Made by a program: the position numbers and the translations under genes
Source: Candidatus Sumerlaeaceae bacterium
Lineage (GTDB): Bacteria; Sumerlaeota; Sumerlaeia; Sumerlaeales; Sumerlaeaceae
Assembly (NCBI GenBank): GCA_026418615.1
Contig: JAOAAY010000001.1
Span: 62,001-126,000 of the forward strand
Reading direction: 5' to 3'
DNA: 64,000 nt
Shown: positions 36,193 to 43,758 of the stretch, piece by piece
Layout of the letters: the number at the start of each line of letters is the position of its first letter
How positions within the stretch are numbered: position 1 is the stretch's first letter
Notes under the pieces: generated by a model
Databases searched by the model: none
Told to the model about the DNA's origin: nothing
The model's input: only the letters and a program-made list of their open reading frames with translations

Positions 36193-38469
36193 TCAAGTCC
36201 TGCCTGTCTTTTCCCTGCTGGCAAACCGGATCGTCAGTTGCCCATCATGCCAAGTCTTCAGCAGGACTTCAACGCGGTGCAAAAACACCTTCCCTTCGAC
36301 AGGCGCCAAACGCCGCATGCGCAACGGCCGGTTGTCGTCAAGATGAGCGGTTTCGACCGGCCGCAGCGTCGTGAGAATCAGACGCTGATGAAAGATGCCG
36401 GTAATCACTGCGCTATCCGCCGTCGGGTAGCGGATGTTCCAAAAAAGAATCGTCCCATCCACATCCAGTAACGGCTCGTCGGACGCGATCACCCGAAACA
36501 CTTTCAGGCCGACTCCACCGGCGCGGATTGCGGAGCCATTGCAGTCCCAAGCCTCCTGCAGGCTATGACATTCAACGACCCTTTGCCGGCCGACATCCCA
36601 CAACAAAACCGGATGCGAAGGCGAAGAGGCGGTGGACGGTCGGCGGATGTTCGCGGCGCTCCCCCCAGTCTCTCGGCTGAGAAACACGCAATAGCCATTC
36701 CGCGTAACCGTCTGCGGAAGGAGGTCGCACGAGGTGGTTCCAACTGATTCCTGTTCGGCTAACGGGAAGCAGGGCGAAAAACCGTACCAATCTCCTTCGG
36801 TGTCGCGGATGGTTTTCCAAATAATATCCATCCGATGATCGCTGGCGCTGAGCGGGATCAGAACTGCACGACCGCCCTTGGGGCGAAACCGTCGCACATA
36901 ACAAAAAGGAGACTCCTGAGTCACTTCAGCATCCGGCAAGAACGCGGGCACGGCCACAGGAACATCTTCTGAAAGCCCTCCAGCAGAACGGTCCCCCAGC
37001 GTGCCAGTAACATAGTCCACCGTGGCGCAATACGGTTTTGTCGCGTCCACCCCCCACAAGACAGTCATCTCCGGGGGCAACAGGCGGTAGGAATCGAACA
37101 TGGCGTCGCAGCCCCAGCGGTAACCGTTCCGGCCACCAACATAGATGATGCGGCGCGACGCCTTGGCCCGGACCCACTTTTCCACCACGCGAATCTCTTC
37201 CGGCGGTATGGGGAACCACTCGCTGAAAATGAGCGTATCCACCTGCGGGTGAGCGTCAAGGCAAGCGCGCAGGGACTCTGCGTAAAAGGTATGCATAGCC
37301 GGACCGTGGCGCATGAAACTCTCGTACACCCGCCATACCTCGCGGCAGGGACGCGGATAAACATGCGACAGGCCGGCATACGAATACACAAAAGCGTACC
37401 GCATCACCGGTGGGCTCAGCCGTCGCAACAAGGCGTTTACGCCTGTCATCAGAGCCATGTGCTTCCTGTCGCGGCTGTAATTCCAACCGTACCAGTGACG
37501 GCTCATCCCTTGGGGTGCCGCCGCCGTCGCCGCCAGCGTGTAGCGGGCGAAGAACGGCATCGGGATCAGAGAATCGTCTGCGTGTCCCTCCGGCGTGTGT
37601 TCATCCGTCGGGTTGTTTACCATGATGAGCGGCTTGCCGCAATGGTGGGCGAGGCACTCATAGTAGGCCTGATACGGAGAGCATTCCCCGTCATGTGGAG
37701 CGACTACTTGTGCCCACAGGTTATCCGGCTGCATGCGCACCACGATAAAATCCACATTGGGCAGATGTGTCAGGCGTCCGGTGTCGCAGCATGAGTTCCA
37801 TGTCTCCGCCGGCGTGTTCTCGAAAGTCGGCGTAAAAAACCACGGCATGATACCGATGCGTTGAAAACCCTCGGCTCGGGCATGCCGTGTCAGTGCGTCG
37901 TAAAATTCCACGAGCACATCGCGTTTCACCTTTTGAAGGGTGACATACGCCACCGACTCGTCCTGACGCGTCGGGTACTCGAGTTCGGGATGGCGCTCCG
38001 CGAAGATTTGCCTGATGGGATCATCCGGGCCCGGAATGTCGGTGCGCAGCATCGGCTCCTCGAAAACAATCCAGTCGAAGCCGTACCCTCGCATGAGCGT
38101 CGTCAGGCGCCGGAGGTAGTCCAACCAGACGCGCGACCCGAAAGAGGCGAAATGAAACACCTTTCCTTGGTCCGCGTAATGCTGATAGTGGAAGACGGAA
38201 TTATCGTGGTAATGTTGGGACTCGCTCAGCGGCACATCCTCCACATGGGCCACCGTGGACTGAATCTGGACGCAACTCGGGACATTCTCCTTGCGCGCCA
38301 GCCGCGTGAACTTGCGATATTGCGCACCGAACCTCTCGTGCACATCCCTCATCCGGAAGGCATAAAAAGCATTGTACGCGATGTCGAAGTTCCAGCGTTT
38401 GAGGTCACGAAAATATCGGACAAACTCGGGATCGCTTTTGATGATTGGGCCGACAGGCAGAATGTTCAC
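36193..38469 (-). CDS. Large protein of unknown function, possible (beta/alpha)8 glycoside-hydrolase-like fold
   Basis: From GTG 38469 the protein is 758 residues. It begins 'MNILPVGPIIKSDPEFVRYF' with GGGGGAG about 8 bases upstream; an ATG-led extension to 38586 would run into the divergent gene's leader. The first about 550 residues have barrel-like features: 'YGFDWIVFEEPML' and 'FQRIGIMPWFFTPT' look like strand-end motifs with acidic residues, and there are many Trp, Tyr and His. The C-terminal 200 residues look beta-rich. There is no signal peptide. The unusual 'HYHDNSVFHYQHYADQG' (about residues 105-121) is His-rich. The sequence resembles uncharacterised 'hypothetical glycosyl hydrolase' families, but I cannot name one. 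Confidence 0.7.
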   Translation of the reverse strand: MNILPVGPIIKSDPEFVRYFRDLKRWNFDIAYNAFYAFRMRDVHERFGAQYRKFTRLARKENVPSCVQIQSTVAHVEDVPLSESQHYHDNSVFHYQHYADQGKVFHFASFGSRVWLDYLRRLTTLMRGYGFDWIVFEEPMLRTDIPGPDDPIRQIFAERHPELEYPTRQDESVAYVTLQKVKRDVLVEFYDALTRHARAEGFQRIGIMPWFFTPTFENTPAETWNSCCDTGRLTHLPNVDFIVVRMQPDNLWAQVVAPHDGECSPYQAYYECLAHHCGKPLIMVNNPTDEHTPEGHADDSLIPMPFFARYTLAATAAAPQGMSRHWYGWNYSRDRKHMALMTGVNALLRRLSPPVMRYAFVYSYAGLSHVYPRPCREVWRVYESFMRHGPAMHTFYAESLRACLDAHPQVDTLIFSEWFPIPPEEIRVVEKWVRAKASRRIIYVGGRNGYRWGCDAMFDSYRLLPPEMTVLWGVDATKPYCATVDYVTGTLGDRSAGGLSEDVPVAVPAFLPDAEVTQESPFCYVRRFRPKGGRAVLIPLSASDHRMDIIWKTIRDTEGDWYGFSPCFPLAEQESVGTTSCDLLPQTVTRNGYCVFLSRETGGSAANIRRPSTASSPSHPVLLWDVGRQRVVECHSLQEAWDCNGSAIRAGGVGLKVFRVIASDEPLLDVDGTILFWNIRYPTADSAVITGIFHQRLILTTLRPVETAHLDDNRPLRMRRLAPVEGKVFLHRVEVLLKTWHDGQLTIRFASREKTGRT

Positions 38470-38606
38470 GGGTGGTACTCCCCCATCTCGTTTGGTGCCT
38501 CGCGGGCTATTTCGACGATTGCCCAGAGGCAACTGCTTATGTTGAAAGACTGTTTTCGCTGCGGATTCGCCCCGCACCCGGCGCAAGAGCCGGTGAAAGC
38601 CGCCGG

Positions 38607-39497
38607 ATGAGACTGGGATATGTTTTTGTCATTCTGGCGGCTTGCTGCTGGGGCGGGTCGGCAGTGGCAGCCAAAGCCTTGTCGCTCGGCAATGTCGCCG
38701 GAGCCCTCCTCCTTTCCCAAAGCCGGGTGACCGTAGCCTGGGTGATCATACTGGTCTACCTGTTGGCGCGGTCTCCCGCGAGGCTTCGCGTTCCGTTGAG
38801 CGATCTCGCGGCTTTCGCTGTTTTCGGTATTTGTGGCATCGCAGGAGCCAACTATTTCCTCTACTTTGCCATTGAACGCATGGACGCTGCGGTGGCCGAT
38901 GTCATCCAGTTCACCGCCCCGCTTCTCGTTGCTGTCTGGCTGCATGCGACGCGACAAGAACGCTTTGACAAGACCAAGTCCGTCGCCTTGGCGCTGGCGA
39001 TGGCCGGGGTTGTGTTGTCGTTGGGGCTGCCCTCCGGTGTGCGGTCACTCAGCGCCGCGGGCGTCGTATCGGCTGCTGTTTCGGCTCTGTGCTTTGCGTG
39101 TATGATCGTCCTCGGAAAATCACTTTCCCGGCGGCACGATCCAATCGTCTACCTTCATTACGGTTTTGCCGCTTCGGCGCTGTTCTGGGCGGTCATAGCC
39201 CCTCCATGGACCCTCCCCGCGCGCATCGGGTCGTGGCAGACAGCCGGCTTACTCGTTGTCTTTGGCTTCACCTCAGCCCTCCTGCCTTATGTCTTTTTTC
39301 TCGCCGGTCTCCGTCGTGCGCCGGCCAGCCGCGCCGCCATTGTCAGCACCTTGGAACCGGCCATCATTGCTGTGGGTGCCTATCTGTTTCTTGGTGAATC
39401 GCTGACCGTGTCTCAGATGACCGGCATTTCGCTCGTCATTGCCGCCGTGGGGGTCATCGAGGCTGCGCCGATTGCACGCGAGGCGGAACGGATTTGA
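38607..39497 (+). CDS. EamA-family drug/metabolite transporter (10 TM)
   Basis: The 296-residue inner-membrane protein has two EamA repeats of about five transmembrane segments each. The first starts 'VFVILAACCWGGSAVAAK' and contains 'GIAGANYFLYFAIERMDAAVADVIQFTAPL'. The second includes 'AGLRRAPASRAAIVSTLEPAIIAVGAYLFLGE', the characteristic end of the second repeat. Substrates of this superfamily vary and cannot be predicted. ATG 38607 is used because the membrane segment begins right after it; the upstream frame to 38445 runs into the divergent gene. Confidence 0.88.
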   Translation: MRLGYVFVILAACCWGGSAVAAKALSLGNVAGALLLSQSRVTVAWVIILVYLLARSPARLRVPLSDLAAFAVFGICGIAGANYFLYFAIERMDAAVADVIQFTAPLLVAVWLHATRQERFDKTKSVALALAMAGVVLSLGLPSGVRSLSAAGVVSAAVSALCFACMIVLGKSLSRRHDPIVYLHYGFAASALFWAVIAPPWTLPARIGSWQTAGLLVVFGFTSALLPYVFFLAGLRRAPASRAAIVSTLEPAIIAVGAYLFLGESLTVSQMTGISLVIAAVGVIEAAPIAREAERI

Positions 39498-39500
39498 TGA

Positions 39501-40253
39501 CTATGGCGCGCCGCGCTTGTAGGCTTCGCAAAGCGTTTTGATGTCCGCCTCGAACAGAGGGCGGTTCACGGGCTGGTGAAGCACGGCTGCCGGGTGCAGG
39601 CACACAAACAACGGCAGTCCCTCGTAATGCTCCCAAGTGCCGCGGATTTTCGTGATGGTGATCTGGCGTTTCAGCAGGGTCATGACGGCGAACCGGCCTA
39701 GTCCGCAAAGCATCTGCGGACCAATCAGTCGCAATTGCTCGAGCAGGTACGGCTCGCAGGCGGCGATTTCCTCAGGCAGCGGATCTCGGTTATCGGGCGG
39801 ACGGCACTTAAGGATGTTGCAGATGAACACTTCGTCGCGCTCGACACCGTGCTTTTTCAACTCGCGGGTCAAAAGATTCCCGGCTGCCCCCACAAATGGC
39901 TTGCCCTGTTCATCCTCCGTTGCACCGGGCGCCTCCCCAATGAACACCAGCCGCGCCTTGGGATTGCCGACACCGAACACGGCGTTCTTGCGCTGATACC
40001 CCAGCGCGCACTTGCGGCAAGCCTCGACCTCGGCGCGCAAAGCCGCGAAGCGGGCAGGCGCTTGAGGAGAGGAAGACCCTGCTGGCGCGGACGGCAGCCC
40101 GCTGGCGTCTTGCGCCCCTGCGCCGCCCGGGGAAGATGCCCCGGACGCCATCGCAGCCTCAAGTTCATCCCGTGGCACCAAGAGCCCCTGACGCCGGATC
40201 CATTCCAGATAAACACGCGCATCCTGCAGCGCGCTTCGCTCGCACTGGCTCAT
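39501..40253 (-). CDS. Uracil-DNA glycosylase, family 4 (iron-sulfur type)
   Basis: The enzyme removes uracil from DNA as the first step of base excision repair. Motif A 'GEAPGATEDEQGKPFVGAAG' is typical of family 4 and motif B is 'LHPAAVL'. Four cysteines for the 4Fe-4S cluster are visible: 'CRKC' (about residue 77) and C-x15-C in 'CRPP...AAC'. About 70 N-terminal residues form an Ala/Pro/Ser-rich extension ahead of the core, as in some bacterial members. The gene ends 3 bp from the convergent EamA transporter. Confidence 0.92.
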   Translation of the reverse strand: MSQCERSALQDARVYLEWIRRQGLLVPRDELEAAMASGASSPGGAGAQDASGLPSAPAGSSSPQAPARFAALRAEVEACRKCALGYQRKNAVFGVGNPKARLVFIGEAPGATEDEQGKPFVGAAGNLLTRELKKHGVERDEVFICNILKCRPPDNRDPLPEEIAACEPYLLEQLRLIGPQMLCGLGRFAVMTLLKRQITITKIRGTWEHYEGLPLFVCLHPAAVLHQPVNRPLFEADIKTLCEAYKRGAP

Positions 40254-40391
40254 TCACGACCTCTTGACATCATTACCGGCCACAAGCCGTTGCTAGGGCG
40301 CAAGGCCGCAGGCTGGCAACCTGAATATGCTTAGCCACGCAAGGTACGAAAAAAGGCCGCGTCGATTGCCCAGAGCCATCGCGCGACCCGC

Positions 40392-40468
40392 GGGGGCGAT
40401 TAGCTCAGATGGTTAGAGTGCCACGTTGACATCGTGGAGGTCAGTGGTTCGATTCCACTATCGCCCAC
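40392..40468 (+). tRNA. tRNA-Val (anticodon GAC)
   Basis: The 77-nt cloverleaf has acceptor GGGCGAT/ATCGCCC, D-arm 'GCTCAGATGGTTAGAGT', anticodon stem CCACG/CGTGG with loop TTGACAT (anticodon GAC), T-arm 'GTGGTTCGATTCCAC', and encoded CCA at 40466-40468. Confidence 0.95.
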
Positions 40469-40508
40469 CATTTTCACCTAACTTGTAACTCCTCCGGACG
40501 CCGGCTGC

Positions 40509-40567
40509 CTCCAGTCTCGAAAAGATGTGCATTCGCCTTGCGATCGTCGGGCGTTAAGAGACTGGAG
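40509..40567. repeat. 10-bp perfect inverted repeat with one arm in the tRNA-Thr 3' end
   Basis: CTCCAGTCTC (40509-40518) and GAGACTGGAG (40558-40567) are exact reverse complements with a 39-bp spacer. The right arm covers the encoded CCA, discriminator and last acceptor base of tRNA-Thr plus five bases of its trailer. There is no T-run to suggest a simple terminator. Confidence 0.6.
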
Positions 40568-40638
40568 CTGATGGTCGGATTCGAACCGACGACCTGCTGA
40601 TTACGAATCAGCTGCTCTGCCAGCTGAGCTACATCAGC
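40563..40638 (-). tRNA. tRNA-Thr (anticodon CGT)
   Basis: On the minus strand, acceptor GCTGATG pairs with CATCAGC, the D-arm is 'TAGCTCAGCTGGCAGAGCA', the anticodon stem GCTGA/TCAGC encloses TTCGTAA (anticodon CGT), the T-arm contains 'GGTTCGAATCC', and CCA is encoded at 40563-40565. It faces tRNA-Val across a 94-bp gap. Confidence 0.95.
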
Positions 40639-40750
40639 CCCTTCGCGCGTTAAGCGCGGGCGCCTAAGGTGGCGTCCATTTCAGCCCTTACAAGCGAAAA
40701 CTTCTGCCATTCCCGCAGCGAATCACTGCCGCGTGCGCGCATAATAGGCC

Positions 40751-40975
40751 GTGATGAAAATACGCCATGCAGTCAAGTACGCCGTCGCCGGTTTTGCTGC
40801 TGCCGCCACGGTCGTCGGCATCGTGGCCATCAAAGTGGCTGAGCATCAGCGGCGCTCACGCGGTGCTCAGGAATCCCAGCGCATTACGGAAACGCTGCGG
40901 CAACGCGGCATCGGGGGGGCCTTGCCGACCAAACCCGCCGAGGGTGCGGCTGGCGACCGCCCATCTCCCCAGTGA
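40751..40975 (+). CDS. Small single-pass membrane protein of unknown function
   Basis: A 74-residue frame begins 'MMKIRHAVKYAVAGFAAAATVVGIVAIKVAEH'. That is a basic N-terminus and one membrane helix (about residues 10-28), followed by a charged and then Pro/Gly-rich tail. ATG 40754 is an equal alternative. It ends just before the pseudouridine synthase and may be co-transcribed. No clear Shine-Dalgarno is present, so it is plausible rather than certain. Confidence 0.5.
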   Translation: MMKIRHAVKYAVAGFAAAATVVGIVAIKVAEHQRRSRGAQESQRITETLRQRGIGGALPTKPAEGAAGDRPSPQ

Positions 40976-40999
40976 TTGCCGCTTCGGCTCTGCGCGGCA

Positions 41000-41971
41000 A
41001 TGCCTGAACCTTGCGCATTTGTTGCCTCATCGGACGACGCGGGACTGCGTCTCGATGTTTTCCTGACACGCCACCTTGCGGGCTTCTCGCGTAGTCGCAT
41101 TCAGCGGCTGATTGAAGCAGGTGCCGTGACGGTGACCGGTCTGGCCGTCAAACCTGGAGCGATTCTGCGCGGCGGCGAGCAGATTCAGGTCATCATCCCG
41201 GATCCCGAACCGGCCTCGCCGGTCCCGCAGCAAATTCCGCTCGAGATCATCTTCGAAGATGACGATGTGCTCGTGATCAACAAACCGCCCGGGCTTGTGG
41301 TCCACCCGGGGGCTGGGACACCTGATCGAACCTTGGTAAACGCTTTGCTCGGCCGTCCCGGGTTGCTGTCGCAAATCGGGGGCGTTTATCGGCCGGGGAT
41401 TGTCCACCGTCTGGACAAGGACACGAGCGGTCTGCTCATCGTGGCGCGCAATGACGCGGCCCACCTCGCGTTGTCGCGGGCTTTGGCTCGACGCGAAATC
41501 AAACGCATTTACCGCGCAATCGTTTTGAGGGTCCCTCAGGCCGAGTCCGGCGTCGTTGAAGCGCCGATCGGGCGCCACCCCACTGTCCGAACCCGAATGG
41601 CCGTGCGGTATGACCGAGGTCGCCCCGCAACAACGAATTGGCGCGTTTTGGAGCGTTTCCATCATTTTGCCCTGATCGAATGCCGACTCGCGACGGGTCG
41701 CACCCATCAAATACGCGTTCACCTTGCGCACCTCGGCCATCCAGTGTTGGGAGATACGCTCTACGGCGGCGGCGCGGCAGTCGCCGCGGGACTAGCCGGC
41801 GCGCGCGCGCACCGCCTTCGAGGTGCCTTGGAGCGACTCGCCCGTCGCCAGATGCTGCACGCCTTCGAACTGGGGTTCGTTCATCCGCGCACGGGCCATC
41901 CGCTCGTGTTTCGCACCGACCCGCCGGCGGATTTTCAGAGTCTGTTAGACGCTTTGCGCTCCGGGGTCTGA
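41000..41971 (+). CDS. 23S rRNA pseudouridine synthase (RluD/RluA family)
   Basis: The 323-residue protein has an N-terminal S4 RNA-binding domain ('RLDVFLTRHLAGFSRSRIQRLIEAGAVTVTG') and a RluA-type catalytic domain. The nucleophilic Asp lies in 'HRLDKDTSGLLIVAR'; other signatures are 'INKPPGLVVHPG' and 'RTHQIRVHLAHLGHPVLGD'. The S4 domain and length favour RluD, which modifies helix 69 of 23S rRNA, but RluC-like specificity cannot be excluded. ATG 41000 is chosen over TTG 40976. Confidence 0.92.
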   Translation: MPEPCAFVASSDDAGLRLDVFLTRHLAGFSRSRIQRLIEAGAVTVTGLAVKPGAILRGGEQIQVIIPDPEPASPVPQQIPLEIIFEDDDVLVINKPPGLVVHPGAGTPDRTLVNALLGRPGLLSQIGGVYRPGIVHRLDKDTSGLLIVARNDAAHLALSRALARREIKRIYRAIVLRVPQAESGVVEAPIGRHPTVRTRMAVRYDRGRPATTNWRVLERFHHFALIECRLATGRTHQIRVHLAHLGHPVLGDTLYGGGAAVAAGLAGARAHRLRGALERLARRQMLHAFELGFVHPRTGHPLVFRTDPPADFQSLLDALRSGV

Positions 41972-42119
41972 ATTGCGGCCGCCCGGCGACAGGACCCTTG
42001 CGGACAGCACCGCAGGCAAAAAGTTCCCGCCCCTTGCTTTTTTCCCTTGCGAAACGCCAGCCGTGTAGGGTTTACCGTCACATCAGAGGTTAGTTATTTC
42101 ATTTAGGAGGCTGGAAATT

Positions 42120-42284
42120 ATGAAGGGTTTGCTTCTCGCTGTTGCTGCGGCGGTTGTCCTTGCTGGCTGTGCCTGCAATTACAAGGCCAAGTGCTACCCG
42201 TACCCGGTGTATGATTATTCGCCGGCTCGCACCTGCTCCTGCGGCTGCCCGGTTGGCACCACGGCTTGCGCCGTCTGCAAGTAA
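42120..42284 (+). CDS. Very small Cys-rich lipoprotein
   Basis: This 54-residue frame has TTAGGAGG ahead of its ATG, a hydrophobic leader and a lipobox 'VLAGC' (Cys17). The short mature part contains eight more cysteines, including 'CSCGC', and several Tyr/Pro. Such cysteine density in an exported peptide suggests disulfides or metal binding. I recognise no family. It is followed 19 bp later by a second small lipoprotein with the same design, so they form a pair. Confidence 0.65.
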   Translation: MKGLLLAVAAAVVLAGCACNYKAKCYPYPVYDYSPARTCSCGCPVGTTACAVCK

Positions 42285-42303
42285 GTTCTCGGAGGCTGTC
42301 TGA

Positions 42304-42513
42304 ATGAAACTCGCGCTTATCGTCGCGGCGGCCGCCGTGCTTTCCGGGTGCTGTGGCTGGTATCAGGCGCCCAGTTGCGTCAGGCCATTCCCGATTTACG
42401 ACATGTCGCCGTACCGCGTCAGCGGCAATTGCCGTGCGGTGCCGGATCGCAGTTGGAGTTGCAAAGACTCGTATAACTGCGCCGACTCGACGACTGCCCG
42501 GGTTTACTTTTAG
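42304..42513 (+). CDS. Small Cys-containing lipoprotein
   Basis: The 69-residue protein begins 'MKLALIVAAAAVLSGCCGWY': a signal with lipobox 'VLSGC' (Cys16) and an extra Cys next to it. The mature part has further cysteines ('PSCVRP', 'GNCRAV', 'SCKDSYNC') and aromatic residues. A CGGAGG precedes the ATG. With the 54-residue neighbour it forms a small transcription unit ended by a strong hairpin. Function unknown. Confidence 0.65.
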   Translation: MKLALIVAAAAVLSGCCGWYQAPSCVRPFPIYDMSPYRVSGNCRAVPDRSWSCKDSYNCADSTTARVYF

Positions 42514-42544
42514 ACCGCCTGAAGACGCACAGCGTTTCCACCGT

Positions 42545-42579
42545 GGAGGCCGCCCAATGGGGCGGCCTCCTTGTATTTT
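42545..42579 (+). terminator. Rho-independent terminator after the lipoprotein pair
   Basis: An 11-bp GC-rich stem, GGAGGCCGCCC with GGGCGGCCTCC, encloses the loop AATG and is followed by TTGTATTTT. It lies 31 bp after the 42304-42513 stop and 73 bp before pyrB. Confidence 0.85.
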
Positions 42580-42651
42580 CGGGTCCGGTGCGAACGGTAT
42601 CCATTGTTCCGCCTTGACCCGCCACTTTGGCGAGGCGACACGGGTGACGCC

Positions 42652-43641
42652 ATGAAATCGAAAGATGAATCCCCCGCCGCCCCCCCTTCGTCCCCGCCCG
42701 TCCAGTTTAACCGCCGCCACCTGCTCGGACTCGAGGAACTCTCTGCGGAGGAGATCACCTGCATCCTCGATAACGCCGAAAGCATGAAAAGCATCTTCAC
42801 CCGCACCGTGAAAAAGGTTCCTACTCTTCGCGGCCGGATGGTCTGTAATCTCTTTTTCGAGAACTCGACCCGCACCCGCACGAGTTTCGAACTGGCCGCA
42901 AAACGCCTCTCCGCGGATGTTGTTAACTTCAACATCGCCACGAGCAGCGTGGCCAAGGGCGAGAGCCTGCTCGACACGGCGCGCACGATCCAAGCGATGC
43001 ATGTGGACATCGTCGTAATCCGTCACTCGTGCCCCGGTACGCCCCACCTGCTATCGCGGCGCCTGAACATGTCGGTCATCAACGCCGGCGACGGCGCGCA
43101 CGAGCACCCAACCCAAGGCCTGCTCGACACCTTCACGATGCGCGAAAAGAAAGGCCGCATCAAAGGGCTCAAGGTGGCCATCGTGGGCGACATCCTGCAC
43201 TCGCGCGTCGCACGGTCCAACATCTGGGCGCTGACCAAACTCGGGGCGCGCGTGGCCCTCGTCGGCCCCTCCACCCTCGTGCCGCGCCAATTCGAAAAAC
43301 TCGGCTGTGAGATTCATCACAACCTCAAAGAGGGCATTGCCGGCGCGGATGTCATCAACCTGCTCCGCATCCAATTGGAGCGTCAGAGGAAAAACCTTTT
43401 CCCCTCCATTCGCGAGTACCGCCTGCTCTACGGCCTCAACCGCGACCGCTTGCGGTATGCAAAGCCGGATGTCCTCGTCATGCATCCGGGGCCGGTGAAT
43501 CGCGGTGTGGAGATTTCGCAGGATGTGGCCGACGGACCGCATTCGGTCATCAACGAGCAAGTCACCAACGGCATTGCGGTGCGCATGGCCGTGCTGTACC
43601 TGCTTAGCGGCAACGCCGGCACCGCACCCGCGACCGAGTAA
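42652..43641 (+). CDS. pyrB: Aspartate carbamoyltransferase catalytic subunit
   Basis: PyrB makes carbamoyl-aspartate in pyrimidine synthesis. The 329-residue protein has the carbamoyl-phosphate loop '[19 protein letters not shown]', '[14 protein letters not shown]', '[17 protein letters not shown]' and the aspartate-binding '[14 protein letters not shown]'. An about 17-residue Pro/Ser-rich N-terminal extension precedes the core. ATG 42652 lies after the upstream terminator; an earlier frame start at 42571 would fall inside the terminator. No pyrC or pyrI is adjacent. Confidence 0.96.
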   Translation: MKSKDESPAAPPSSPPVQFNRRHLLGLEELSAEEITCILDNAESMKSIFTRTVKKVPTLRGRMVCNLFFENSTRTRTSFELAAKRLSADVVNFNIATSSVAKGESLLDTARTIQAMHVDIVVIRHSCPGTPHLLSRRLNMSVINAGDGAHEHPTQGLLDTFTMREKKGRIKGLKVAIVGDILHSRVARSNIWALTKLGARVALVGPSTLVPRQFEKLGCEIHHNLKEGIAGADVINLLRIQLERQRKNLFPSIREYRLLYGLNRDRLRYAKPDVLVMHPGPVNRGVEISQDVADGPHSVINEQVTNGIAVRMAVLYLLSGNAGTAPATE

Positions 43642-43758
43642 AGCCGAGGCCTACCGCGCCTATCGATGAACCGCCCTGACCGCCGGCTTTAGCGATGCGC
43701 GCCGGCCGCGCGAGGCGCGCCCAAGGCTTGATGAGGCGCCGGAGTTGCGGACTGCGTC

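Noticed and set aside
43640-43690. AAAGCC/GGCTTT inverted repeat after pyrB as a terminator
   Set aside because: The loop would be about 40 nt and no T-run follows; too weak to call.
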